Source: Pseudomonadota bacterium (GTDB lineage Bacteria > Pseudomonadota > Gammaproteobacteria > Burkholderiales > Burkholderiaceae_B). From it: a stretch of DNA of 13,339 bases. A program made the translations under genes and the position numbers. This document shows positions 6,382-13,319 of the stretch, piece after piece (the stretch's first letter is position 1; each line of letters begins with the position of its first letter). The notes beneath the pieces were generated by a model. That model saw only the letters and a program-made list of their open reading frames with translations, ran no database searches and had not been told where the DNA came from. Location: contig JAEWHK010000022.1 in assembly GCA_023387815.1 (NCBI GenBank), positions 1 to 13,339 of the forward strand, written 5' to 3'.

Positions 6382-7497
6382 ATGTCCGCAACTTCATTCA
6401 CCCCTTGGGAAAACCCAATGGGCACCAATGGCTTTGAATTTGTTGAATATACCGCACCCGATCCGGTTGCACTCGGAAAAGTGTTCGAAGCGCTGGGTTT
6501 CAAGGCCATTGCAAGGCATCGTCATAAAGACGTGACCCTGTATCGCCAGGGCGAAATCAATTTTCTCATCAATGCAGAGAAAGATTCCTTTGCCCAGCGT
6601 TTTGCGCGCCTGCACGGCCCCTCTATCTGTGCCATCGCATTTCGTGTGGATGATGCGACGGCGGCCTATAAACGTGCGCTGGAGCTGGGCGCCTGGGGTT
6701 TTGACTCCGGCAGCGGCCCCATGGAGCTGAATATTCCAGCCATCAAGGGTATTGGTGATTCGCTGATTTATCTGGTGGATCGCTGGAAAGGCAAGAACGG
6801 CACCGGCGGTATTGGCGACATCAGTATTTATGATGTGGATTTTGTGGCGCTCGACCCCGCAAATGCCGAAGAAGACATGAACTATAAAGGTGCGGGGCTG
6901 GAGATCATCGATCACCTGACCCACAACGTGCATAAAGGCCGCATGGCTGAATGGGCCGAGTTCTACGAGCGTCTGTTCAATTTCCGCGAAGTGCGCTACT
7001 TTGATATTGAAGGCAAGGTCACGGGCGTCAAATCCAAGGCCATGACGTCCCCTTGCGGCAAAATCCGCATTCCGATCAACGAGGAAGGGACAGAAGAAAA
7101 AGGCCAGATTCAGGAATATCTGGATATGTATCGTGGTGAGGGCATCCAGCATATTGCCCTGGGTACCAGCACGATCTACGAAACCATCGAGAATCTGCGT
7201 GAGCGCAAGCTGCGCTTCCTGGATACGCCCGATACCTACTACGAGCTGCTGGATAAACGCCTGCCAAACCATGGCGAAGATGTGGATAGACTCAAGAAAA
7301 ACCGCATTCTTCTGGATGGCGGACCGGATAACGATCTGCTGCTGCAGATTTTTACCGAAAATCAGATCGGCCCGATTTTCTTTGAGATTATTCAGCGCAA
7401 GGGCAACGAGGGTTTTGGCGAAGGCAACTTCAAAGCTCTTTTCGAATCCATAGAACTGGATCAGATGCGCCGCGGCGTGGTTCGCGCCGTCGAATAG
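6382..7497 (+). CDS. hppD: 4-hydroxyphenylpyruvate dioxygenase
   Basis: This enzyme converts 4-hydroxyphenylpyruvate to homogentisate with O2 and non-haem Fe(II), the second step of tyrosine breakdown. The 371-residue protein has two vicinal-oxygen-chelate halves; the C-terminal half is catalytic. The metal ligands are visible as His178 in IIDHLTHNVHKGRM, His257 in GEGIQHIALGT and Glu336 in PIFFEIIQRKGNEGFGEGNF. It also has FFEIIQRKG and the C-terminal ALFESIELDQMRRGVV helix of bacterial HPPDs. AGGAG stands about 10 bases before the ATG. No homogentisate dioxygenase, maleylacetoacetate isomerase or fumarylacetoacetase gene is nearby, so the rest of the pathway must lie elsewhere. The Lrp-type gene next door is the likely regulator. 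Confidence 0.97.
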   Translation: MSATSFTPWENPMGTNGFEFVEYTAPDPVALGKVFEALGFKAIARHRHKDVTLYRQGEINFLINAEKDSFAQRFARLHGPSICAIAFRVDDATAAYKRALELGAWGFDSGSGPMELNIPAIKGIGDSLIYLVDRWKGKNGTGGIGDISIYDVDFVALDPANAEEDMNYKGAGLEIIDHLTHNVHKGRMAEWAEFYERLFNFREVRYFDIEGKVTGVKSKAMTSPCGKIRIPINEEGTEEKGQIQEYLDMYRGEGIQHIALGTSTIYETIENLRERKLRFLDTPDTYYELLDKRLPNHGEDVDRLKKNRILLDGGPDNDLLLQIFTENQIGPIFFEIIQRKGNEGFGEGNFKALFESIELDQMRRGVVRAVE

Positions 7498-7506
7498 GCC
7501 ATTTTA

Positions 7507-7525
7507 GAGCGAGATGGTCTCGCTC
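7507..7525 (+). terminator. First hairpin after hppD
   Basis: GAGCGAGA and TCTCGCTC pair perfectly around a TGG loop, 10 bases after the HPPD stop. CCGATTTG follows rather than a proper T-run. It probably works together with the second hairpin just downstream. Confidence 0.45.
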
Positions 7526-7534
7526 CGATTTGCA

Positions 7535-7559
7535 AAAGGGCGGGATAATCCCGCCCTTT
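7535..7559. terminator. Strong hairpin, likely bidirectional terminator
   Basis: AAAGGGCGGGA (7535-7545) and TCCCGCCCTTT (7549-7559) are perfect 11-base arms around a TAA loop. Reading rightward the stem ends in TTT; reading leftward it ends in TTTT. It sits between the convergent HPPD and msrA genes and can serve both. Confidence 0.7.
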
Positions 7560-7717
7560 GTCTATTGCCCGCCTATTTCTTCCAGGCTTCCCGAATCATC
7601 TTTCTTATTACCCTGCCCGCCTGGTAATGCGCAGGTATATTGCGGCTATTTTCCTACACCTCATCCCACTTCATTGCCAGCCCTTTCGTTTAGACACTTT
7701 CTACACCGGGCAGACTA

Positions 7718-8251
7718 CTATTTCTGTTCCTGCAGTTTCTCTGCGTGGTGTTTCCTGAACTTCTCTACCTTTGGAGAAATAACAAAAGCGCAGTAGGACT
7801 GGTTGGGATGCAGCTTGAAATAGTCATCGTGGTAGGCCTCTGCCGGCCAGAATGTCGCTGGCGGCAGCAGGTGTGTGACGATGGGATCGGCAAAATCGGC
7901 CTGGCGTTCTTTGATGACGCGCTCGGCAATGGTCTTCTGCTCTTCGGTTTGCCAGAAGATCGCGGAAGCGTACTGCGGACCGACATCATTGCCCTGCCGG
8001 TCAGGCGTGGTAGGGTCATGTGTGTCAAAGAATATCTGCAAGAGGTCTTCAAAACCTATCACGGCCGGATCAAATTCAATTTTGACCACTTCGATATGAC
8101 CCGTGTCTTTGCCACACACCTGTTCGTAGCTTGGGTTTTCAACGTGCCCACCGCTGTATCCCGATTGCACGGAATTGACGCCACGCAGTTGCTGGAAGAC
8201 CGCTTCGGAACACCAGAAACAGCCACTGCCGAGAATCGTGGTTTCAGTCAA
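7718..8251 (-). CDS. msrA: Peptide-methionine (S)-S-oxide reductase
   Basis: MsrA repairs oxidised methionine (the S-sulfoxide form) in proteins and in free amino acid, using thioredoxin. The 177-residue protein has the GCFWC active site with catalytic Cys11, the acidic partner Glu54 in TGHIEVV, and YSGG (32-35). Cys154 in NQSYCAFVISPK is a possible resolving cysteine. The start is TTG at 8251: AAGGAG lies close upstream and no in-frame ATG fits the family N-terminus. No signal peptide is seen, so it is cytoplasmic. It lies 65 bases downstream of a c-type cytochrome gene on the same strand and may share its transcript. The 157 bases between its stop and the hairpin at 7535-7559 show nothing clear. 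Confidence 0.96.
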   Translation of the reverse strand: MTETTILGSGCFWCSEAVFQQLRGVNSVQSGYSGGHVENPSYEQVCGKDTGHIEVVKIEFDPAVIGFEDLLQIFFDTHDPTTPDRQGNDVGPQYASAIFWQTEEQKTIAERVIKERQADFADPIVTHLLPPATFWPAEAYHDDYFKLHPNQSYCAFVISPKVEKFRKHHAEKLQEQK

Positions 8252-8316
8252 AATACTCTCCTTGTGAATAGCCTAATTTTAGAGGTTCCGCCAGCGCAGC
8301 GCCACCGCCGCGACAC

Positions 8317-8661
8317 TTATGGCTTTTCTGCTTTGGAAAGAGACAGAATCCAGACGGCCAGCCCGCGCGCCTCCTCTTCGGTCACTTGCGGCTGTGCCGG
8401 CATGGGGACGGCGCCCCAGCGGCCGCGTCCGCCCTTCTGTATGCTGTTGGCCAGATAGTCCACCATCGGTTCTCCACCCTTGCCATAGCGGTCAGCCACC
8501 GCGGCAAACGGTGGTCCGACGCGTGTCCTGTCTACCTGATGGCAGCCCATGCAGATGTTGTCTTTGGCCAATTGCGGGCCATCTGCGAGGTTCTGTGCCT
8601 GGACGACGGTCAGCCCACAGACGAGCAACAGCAAACAGGCAGCAATAGATTGGACTGACAC
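8317..8661 (-). CDS. Small periplasmic c-type cytochrome
   Basis: This 114-residue precursor has a signal peptide (residues 1 to about 22, MSVQSIAACLLLLVCGLTVVQA, cleaved near AQ|N). The haem-binding motif CMGCH is at 37-41 and the likely Met ligand is Met87 in WGAVPMPAQ, giving a class I cytochrome c of the c551/c552 type. The mature protein of about 92 residues should carry electrons in the periplasm. The start codon is GTG, preceded by AAGGG. TAAAAT on the minus strand at 8703-8708 could be its -10 box. The gene is divergent from lgt and precedes msrA. Its redox partner is not visible here. Confidence 0.92.
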   Translation of the reverse strand: MSVQSIAACLLLLVCGLTVVQAQNLADGPQLAKDNICMGCHQVDRTRVGPPFAAVADRYGKGGEPMVDYLANSIQKGGRGRWGAVPMPAQPQVTEEEARGLAVWILSLSKAEKP

Positions 8662-8775
8662 GACAATAACCCTTTGAAAATTTAACGATTAACTTTGAAC
8701 TTATTTTACCCGAGAGCACACAAAGCATAGGTTGCCCCTTTATACTTTCGACTTCACTGTCGCATTTTGGTTCTT

Positions 8776-9570
8776 ATGATCGCTTATCCTCAATTCAATC
8801 CGATTGCACTTGAAATCGGTCCGCTGAAGATCCACTGGTATGGGCTGATGTATGTGGTTGCCTTCGCCCTGCTCTGGCTTCTTGGCAAATACCGTATCAG
8901 TCAGGGCAAAATCCGCCTGACGGTATCGCAGTTTGAGGATCTAATTTTCTATGGCGTCATGGGCGTGGTGCTGGGAGGACGACTGGGCTATGTCCTGTTC
9001 TACCAGCCCGGCTATTACTTCGCCAATCCGCTGCATATCTTTTACGTGTGGGACGGCGGCATGTCATTCCATGGCGGCCTGATCGGCGTACTGGTGGTGA
9101 TGTTCCTGTTTGCGCGCAAGCGGGGCCTCACCTTCTTTGAGGTTGCTGACTTCATTGCCCCCCTGGTGCCACCAGGACTTGCAATGGGTCGGATCGGCAA
9201 TTTCATTAACGGCGAATTGTGGGGTCGGCCCACAGACGTCCCCTGGGCCATGATTTTCCCACAGGGCGGCCCCATTCCCCGGCACCCTTCGCAAATTTAC
9301 GAAATGCTGGCTGAAGGGGTGATCCTGTTTGCGGTCGTCTGGCTGTTTTCTTCGAAAAAGCGCTGGGTCGGCCAGACCAGCGGTGTATTCCTGGCGGGAT
9401 ACGGCATAGCCCGCTTCCTGGTGGAATACACGCGCGAACCGGACAGCTTCCTGGGAACGTTGAGTCTGGGCCTGTCCATGGGTCAGTGGCTGTCACTGCC
9501 CATGATCGTACTGGGTATTGTGATCTTTATTTGGGCAACAAAAAGATCACTCCCTCCATCGACAGTGTGA
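8776..9570 (+). CDS. lgt: Prolipoprotein diacylglyceryl transferase
   Basis: Lgt moves the diacylglyceryl group from phosphatidylglycerol to the lipobox cysteine of prolipoproteins, the first step of lipoprotein maturation in the inner membrane. The 264-residue protein has about seven membrane helices. The family motifs are present: His99 in MSFHGGLIG and the Lgt signature GRIGNFINGELWGR (138-151) with Arg139 and Asn142. The periplasmic-side YTREPD segment is at 218-223. Offsets of these residues match E. coli Lgt (His103, Arg143). The ATG at 8776 gives the usual MxxxPQFxPxALxIGPL opening; an in-frame TTG nine bases earlier is unlikely. TATACT at 8741-8746 may be its -10 box. Its last 44 bases overlap the convergent SIMPL gene. 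Confidence 0.97.
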   Translation: MIAYPQFNPIALEIGPLKIHWYGLMYVVAFALLWLLGKYRISQGKIRLTVSQFEDLIFYGVMGVVLGGRLGYVLFYQPGYYFANPLHIFYVWDGGMSFHGGLIGVLVVMFLFARKRGLTFFEVADFIAPLVPPGLAMGRIGNFINGELWGRPTDVPWAMIFPQGGPIPRHPSQIYEMLAEGVILFAVVWLFSSKKRWVGQTSGVFLAGYGIARFLVEYTREPDSFLGTLSLGLSMGQWLSLPMIVLGIVIFIWATKRSLPPSTV

Positions 9571-10333
9571 CCGTTTCCTTGCCGGCTTCGATCGCGGGGC
9601 CGGCTTTGGCAGCACTCATGGCCATCATGCGAGGCTGATACCTTTCCGGCTGACCGGCATCGCCCAGTCTGAGCGACTTGATCCGGTAACTGCCAAAATC
9701 CAGCGCTTCTACTGCTTCCTGAGCCCGGGTTTTAAATGCCGCCGTGGTCGCTTTCAGCAGGCGTTTTTCAATGGTTTCACGTGCTTCGCGAGACAGGGAA
9801 AAACGGATGCCATCCAGCGCCATGTCTTCATCCACATCTGCCGCAAACTGGCTGGCCTTGTCCATATCCTTTGAGGTGATCAGCAGCTCACCACGAGCGA
9901 CCCACCTGCCCTCTGGTTCGGCATTGTCTTTGTTCGCATCCTCAGATTTTCCGCCTGCCGCCATGGGTTTGGGCGGCGGATTGTTATCGCGCTCAAACCA
10001 GACCTGATACGAACCGGTCTTCACTTCAAGCTCGGGATCAGCCTTGGCTTTGTCGCGCACTTTGTTCATGGCTTCGTTCACGCTGCGCGAGAGTTCGACC
10101 TGATTGGCGCCTCGCATTTCCTTATTCAGGGTCAGCGTAACGGTATCCTGGGCCACGGTTTCAGATGCCGATGCACTCAGGGACAAGGTGGGTTCAGTGG
10201 CTTTTTCATTGACATTCGCGCCTGGACTGGTTTGTGCCAATGCCGCAGTGGCTGGTACGGCCGCCGTCCCCAGGCAGAGCATGGCAACGACGGTGGCTTT
10301 GGAAAGCATGGTTTTGGAAAACTCGAACCGCAT
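9527..10333 (-). CDS. Periplasmic SIMPL-domain protein
   Basis: From the ATG at 10333 this is a 268-residue protein with a signal peptide (about residues 1-33, positively charged start, hydrophobic VVAMLCLGTAAV, cleavage near ALA|Q). A SIMPL (YggE/BP26-like) domain follows from about 48 to the end: LSLSASASETVAQDTVTLTLN, then the typical C-terminal run of alternating beta residues ending VTLSMEGVIFLLPK. Homologues form periplasmic or outer-membrane-associated oligomers, some linked to oxidative stress; the role is not settled. The frame stays open upstream through the 6S RNA gene, but a start there is rejected. GGGGG just before the ATG may be the ribosome site; an internal ATG at 10309 is an alternative. 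Its start lies 12 bases past the 6S terminator T-run. Its 3' end overlaps lgt by 44 bases. Confidence 0.88.
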   Translation of the reverse strand: MRFEFSKTMLSKATVVAMLCLGTAAVPATAALAQTSPGANVNEKATEPTLSLSASASETVAQDTVTLTLNKEMRGANQVELSRSVNEAMNKVRDKAKADPELEVKTGSYQVWFERDNNPPPKPMAAGGKSEDANKDNAEPEGRWVARGELLITSKDMDKASQFAADVDEDMALDGIRFSLSREARETIEKRLLKATTAAFKTRAQEAVEALDFGSYRIKSLRLGDAGQPERYQPRMMAMSAAKAGPAIEAGKETVTLSMEGVIFLLPK

Positions 10334-10345
10334 GAGGTACCCCCG

Positions 10346-10374
10346 AAAAAAAACGAGCCGTGACAGCTCGTTTT
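10346..10374 (-). terminator. Intrinsic terminator of 6S RNA
   Basis: On the minus strand AAAACGAGC pairs with GCTCGTTTT around a 7-base loop, followed by a run of eight T (10346-10353). It closes the ssrS transcript and lies directly before the SIMPL gene start. Confidence 0.8.
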
Positions 10375-10386
10375 GTTGGAAATAAT

Positions 10387-10562
10387 GGCCCCGCTTGTAC
10401 CGTCTAGGCTGGCACCTCGAACCCTTCAGTTCAAAGTTGGTTACCTTCAACAGAGCGTCGGGTTCATCTGACGAGAGACGATCACACCAACTCTGTAATC
10501 CAGCGACCGTTGCCATAAGCATAGGTAAGAGATGAAAAGCCAAGTCACGAATACAGCAGGGA
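10387..10562 (-). ncRNA. ssrS: 6S RNA
   Basis: 6S RNA binds sigma70 RNA polymerase by imitating an open promoter and lowers transcription in stationary phase. The 3' part on the minus strand, TTGAACTGAAGGGTTCGAGG followed by TGCCAGCC, closely resembles the E. coli segment TTGAACCAAGGGTTCAAGGG. The ends pair to form the closing stem: 5' CCCTGCTGTATTCG with 3' CGGTACAAGCGGGG, allowing G-U pairs and one bulge. About 176 bases is the usual size. It follows zapA, the classic location, and ends at a clear terminator. TAACAG (10567-10572, minus strand) could be its -10 box. End points are accurate to a few bases. Confidence 0.87.
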
Positions 10563-10587
10563 CAAACTGTTAGGTTCCACTGTACAG

Positions 10588-10611
10588 AAAAAAAACGACA
10601 AGTGAAACCTG
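10588..10611 (-). terminator. Candidate terminator after zapA
   Basis: On the minus strand CAGGT and ACTTG form a short stem (10599-10611, one G-T pair) around TTC, and a run of eight T follows at 10588-10595. It begins 8 bases past the zapA stop. The T-run is strong and the stem weak. It would separate the zapA mRNA from 6S RNA. Confidence 0.45.
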
Positions 10612-10618
10612 AAAGCGG

Positions 10619-10933
10619 TTAAAGTTTTTTCAGATCGTTAAGGCCCGAGTCCAGTAACGTATTGAGTTCCTCTATTTTACTCTTGAATTCGCCGTATTGC
10701 ATACCGCCGAAACCTCCATCATCGGATTTGACTGACAGAAGATCGGAAGCCATCTGAATACATGCCATGATGGCGATACGTTCATTACTGGCGGAAGTCA
10801 TGCCGCCCGAGCCCTTGATTTTCAGCATGAGCTGATCGGCCAGTTTCACGGCGGACAGCAGTTTCTGTTTTTCGTCGGGCTTGCAGGCAAGCGAAAAATC
10901 ACGTCCTAGAATAGAGACATCGACGCGTTCCAT
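10619..10933 (-). CDS. zapA: Cell division protein ZapA
   Basis: ZapA binds FtsZ and bundles its filaments at midcell. This 104-residue protein has the family form: an N-terminal globular part beginning MERVDVSILGRDFSLACKPDEKQKLLSAV (1-29), NERIAIMACIQMASDLL (50-66), and a C-terminal coiled-coil ending in LNTLLDSGLNDLKKL. The start codon shares one base with the stop of the upstream coiled-coil gene (TAATG), and AAGGAG lies within the end of that gene, so the two are translationally coupled. 6S RNA follows, as in many proteobacteria. Confidence 0.95.
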   Translation of the reverse strand: MERVDVSILGRDFSLACKPDEKQKLLSAVKLADQLMLKIKGSGGMTSASNERIAIMACIQMASDLLSVKSDDGGFGGMQYGEFKSKIEELNTLLDSGLNDLKKL

Positions 10934-11346
10934 TAGTTTACTCCTTCAGACGCATTACCCGGCAGGTTGGCCAGTACGCGTTCCACTTTTTCACGCGCGG
11001 TTCGGGCACTTTCCTTCAGTGCATTGGCTTCGTTTTTGGCCGCCGCCAGTTGCTGTTTGACGCTTTGCAGTTCAGACGTGGTGCCTTCCAGTGTCTGGCG
11101 CAACTGAACGTTTTCAGCCTGGGCCTGTTCCCGGATACCATTGACTTCATTGTCGTGATTGGCAAGCCGCTCTGTGATTGCCTTGAATTCCTGTTCGCGC
11201 TGACTGAGGCGCTGTTGCAGATCAGCCCGTCCGCCTTCGGCATCTCTGAGTTTGGCCGCAAGGGATTCCCGTTCTGAAGCAAGCTGTTTCGTGAGCTGAA
11301 CCAGCTGCCCGATGCGGACAGCAACTTGATCTAAATCCTGAAGCAT
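10933..11346 (-). CDS. Coiled-coil, ZapB-like protein upstream of zapA
   Basis: This 137-residue protein is almost wholly coiled coil: heptad-like, rich in Glu, Gln, Ala, Leu and Arg, with no cysteine and no membrane segment. It runs from LDQVAVRIGQLVQLTKQL through repeated L/A-x-x-E-x-x-L patterns to LKESARTAREKVERVLANLP, with a short polar end. Position directly before zapA with a one-base overlap suggests a division protein of the ZapB or TIGR02449 type, but it is longer than E. coli ZapB (about 80 residues) and coiled coils give weak family signals. A role in linking ZapA-FtsZ to the nucleoid or septum is inferred from context only. Confidence 0.75.
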   Translation of the reverse strand: MLQDLDQVAVRIGQLVQLTKQLASERESLAAKLRDAEGGRADLQQRLSQREQEFKAITERLANHDNEVNGIREQAQAENVQLRQTLEGTTSELQSVKQQLAAAKNEANALKESARTAREKVERVLANLPGNASEGVN

Positions 11347-11427
11347 AGTGGTATCACGTTCTCAAAAAATGCGGCCACGCCCAAGAAGTTGCGGTGCACA
11401 CGGATTTAATTGAATGAGATTGAATTT

Positions 11428-11472
11428 TACCTGTTCTGAGCCATATTTCCAAAATTTAGACTCAAACAGGTA
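11428..11472. promoter_or_regulatory. 12-bp inverted repeat in the divergent intergenic region
   Basis: TACCTGTT(c)TGAG (11428-11440, one bulged C) is complementary to CTCAAACAGGTA (11461-11472) around a 20-base AT-rich centre. TTGAAT (11420-11425) and CATATT (11442-11447) with 16 bases between them make a possible + strand promoter whose -10 box lies in the centre. It lies between the ZapB-like gene (-) and the dehydrogenase gene (+). Operator or mRNA leader hairpin are both possible. Confidence 0.45.
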
Positions 11473-11518
11473 CTATTTACCTTCTATTACCAATCAATTT
11501 GAATTGTTCAGGTGGGCT

Positions 11519-12430
11519 ATGGCATCAGTGACAGATAAACAATACGACAGCGTTTCTCCAAAAAAAGTGGCCTTCATTGGTCTGGGTGTCATGGGCTACC
11601 CCATGGCAGGCCATCTGGCCCGTGCCGGTCACGATGTCACTGTCTATAACCGGACAGCCAGCAAGGGTGAAAGCTGGGTCAGTGAATTCGGCGGTGCCAG
11701 CGCACCCACACCTGCCAAGGCTGCCGAGGGCGCCGATATTGTGTTCTGCTGCGTGGGCAACGACGATGATTTGCGCAGTGTCACCACTGCCAAAGACGGT
11801 GCTTTCCAGGGCATGAAAAAAGGCGCTGTTTTCGTGGACCATACCACGGCATCTGCAGACGTGGCCCGGGAACTGGCCAAAGCGGCTGAGGAAGGCGGCT
11901 TTCATTTTATCGACGCGCCCGTCTCGGGCGGCCAGGCAGGTGCTGTCGGTGGTGTGCTCACCGTCATGTGCGGTGGCGATGCCAAGGTGTTCGAAACTAT
12001 TAAGCCGGTAGCGGGCCATTATGCGCGTGCCGTCACGCTGCTGGGTGAACACGGTGCCGGCCAGCTGGCCAAAATGGTCAATCAGATTTGTATTGCCGGT
12101 CTGGTGCAGGGGCTTTCCGAGGCGATCGCCTTTGGTCAGCGCGCCAACCTCGACATGAACGCTGTCCTGGACGTCATCAGCAAAGGCGCTGCGCAAAGCT
12201 GGCAGATGGAAAATCGTGGGAAAACCATGGTCGAAGGCAAATTCGACTTCGGCTTTGCCGTGGACTGGATGCGCAAGGATCTAGGGTTAGTGTTGGACGA
12301 AGCAAAACGCAATGGCGCACTGTTACCTGTGACAGCTGTTGTGGATCAGTTCTATGCAGAAGTGCAGCAAAATGGCGGTCAGCGCTGGGATACCTCCAGC
12401 CTGATTACACGCCTTACACCAAAGAAATAG
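11519..12430 (+). CDS. NAD(P)-dependent beta-hydroxyacid dehydrogenase
   Basis: This 303-residue enzyme belongs to the family of 3-hydroxyisobutyrate dehydrogenase and tartronate semialdehyde (2-hydroxy-3-oxopropionate) reductase. It has the N-terminal Rossmann motif FIGLGVMGYPMAGHL (19-33), the substrate-binding signature DAPVSGGQAGA (132-142) and catalytic Lys185 in GAGQLAKMVNQ. The all-helical C-terminal domain runs from about 178. The ATG at 11519 is chosen because AGGTGGG lies 3 bases before it and the protein then starts a few residues ahead of the Rossmann fold. An upstream ATG at 11414 would add 35 unlikely residues and would lie before the inverted repeat. No glyoxylate carboligase or valine-pathway gene is adjacent, so the substrate is open. 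Confidence 0.93.
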   Translation: MASVTDKQYDSVSPKKVAFIGLGVMGYPMAGHLARAGHDVTVYNRTASKGESWVSEFGGASAPTPAKAAEGADIVFCCVGNDDDLRSVTTAKDGAFQGMKKGAVFVDHTTASADVARELAKAAEEGGFHFIDAPVSGGQAGAVGGVLTVMCGGDAKVFETIKPVAGHYARAVTLLGEHGAGQLAKMVNQICIAGLVQGLSEAIAFGQRANLDMNAVLDVISKGAAQSWQMENRGKTMVEGKFDFGFAVDWMRKDLGLVLDEAKRNGALLPVTAVVDQFYAEVQQNGGQRWDTSSLITRLTPKK

Positions 12431-12444
12431 GCCCAAAAAATAGA

Positions 12445-12478
12445 CCCGGCCCCCGGCCGGGACCACACCTGGTTTTTT
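12445..12478 (+). terminator. GC-rich terminator after the dehydrogenase
   Basis: CCCGGCC (12445-12451) and GGCCGGG (12455-12461) pair around a CCC loop; TTTTTT follows at 12473-12478 after an 11-base spacer in which ACCA and TGGT can add a small second stem. It lies between convergent genes and is 4 bases from the rppH stop. Confidence 0.6.
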
Positions 12479-12482
12479 CTCT

Positions 12483-13319
12483 TTAACGGGAAATAACCAG
12501 TGCCTTGACCCGCACTACCTGCGTTTTGCTTTCGGTGTGACCAGGCGTTGCGCGTCCGTGACGATTCCCCGGTTTTTGCCCAGGCCCCTGTGGCGTACGC
12601 GGTGCAGAGGCGGAATTGGCCGAATCCAGACTGCGCTTGTTCGCAGGCTTCGTATGTGGCCGACCGCCATTCACTGGCTTGCCTGCAGTAGCTGACAGTT
12701 CCTTGAGTGCTGCTGGCACAGGCTGCGATTTTTTCTGTGGCGGGATCTGTTCGGCTTTGCCATTGCCTGGCTGCGCCCTGCCCGCATTTTTTCGGTTGCC
12801 CGACGCAGCGCCATTGCGATGACGCAGAAAACGCGACTCTCCCTGCCGGCGAAACAAGATATCGGACAGTTCCTTGAGGGCACGGTGGTATACGTCACGC
12901 TTGAATTCAATGACCACGTCCAGCGGGACCCAGTAGGTGTGCCAGCGCCAGGCATCAAATTCAGGATGATGTGTGGCCCGCAGGCTCACGTCGGTATCTT
13001 TTCCCACCAGACGCAACAGGAACCATATTTGTTTCTGTCCCTTGTAGTGCCCACGAGAATCCCGCCTGATGAAGTTGTCAGGCACGTTATAGCGTAACCA
13101 GTCTCTAGTTCGACCTAATATTCGTACGTGCTCGGGCTTAAGACCCACTTCCTCCTGGAGTTCCCGATACATGGCCTGAACAGGCGTCTCACCATATTTG
13201 ATACCACCTTGAGGAAACTGCCAGGAATGTTCTCGAATTCTTTTGCCCCAAAAGACCTCATTCTTCTGGTTTACGAGGATAATACCAACATTAGGACGGT
13301 AGCCTTCGCGATCAAGCAT
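12483..13319 (-). CDS. rppH: RNA pyrophosphohydrolase with long basic tail
   Basis: RppH removes pyrophosphate from the 5' triphosphate end of mRNA and so exposes it to RNase E decay. Residues 1-160 are a full RppH Nudix domain: start MLDREGYRPNVGIILVN, HSWQFPQGGIKYGE, and the Nudix box from Gly39 to about Leu60 (Glu44, Arg52-Glu53, Glu56-Glu57, Gly59). The segments WLRYNVPDNFIRR and YKGQKQIWFLLRLVG follow, and FKRDVYHRALKEL lies at about 139-151. GGGAG precedes the ATG. E. coli RppH is about 176 residues; this one has 278, the excess being a disordered-looking tail (about 161-278) rich in Lys, Arg, Gly, Pro, Asn and Ala. The tail could bind RNA or partners, which is inference. It is convergent to the dehydrogenase gene. 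Confidence 0.95.
   Translation of the reverse strand: MLDREGYRPNVGIILVNQKNEVFWGKRIREHSWQFPQGGIKYGETPVQAMYRELQEEVGLKPEHVRILGRTRDWLRYNVPDNFIRRDSRGHYKGQKQIWFLLRLVGKDTDVSLRATHHPEFDAWRWHTYWVPLDVVIEFKRDVYHRALKELSDILFRRQGESRFLRHRNGAASGNRKNAGRAQPGNGKAEQIPPQKKSQPVPAALKELSATAGKPVNGGRPHTKPANKRSLDSANSASAPRTPQGPGQKPGNRHGRATPGHTESKTQVVRVKALVISR

Noticed and set aside
6394..7272. 292-residue minus strand frame
   Set aside because: It mirrors the HPPD gene, whose metal ligands are intact; long antisense frames are common in such codon usage.
7530..7796. 88-residue + strand frame after hppD
   Set aside because: It begins inside the terminator hairpin at 7535-7559 and runs into msrA on the other strand.
7745..8458. 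237-residue + strand frame
   Set aside because: It is antisense to msrA and the cytochrome gene, both with clear active-site motifs.
10334..10543. N-terminal extension of the SIMPL protein to 338 residues
   Set aside because: The extra segment lies in the 6S RNA gene and its terminator, and a signal peptide begins at the ATG at 10333.
11414..11518. ATG at 11414 as start of the dehydrogenase
   Set aside because: It would translate the inverted repeat, and the ATG at 11519 has an AGGTGGG ribosome site and fits the family N-terminus.
11525..12196. 223-residue minus strand frame
   Set aside because: It is antisense to the dehydrogenase gene and has no recognisable domain.
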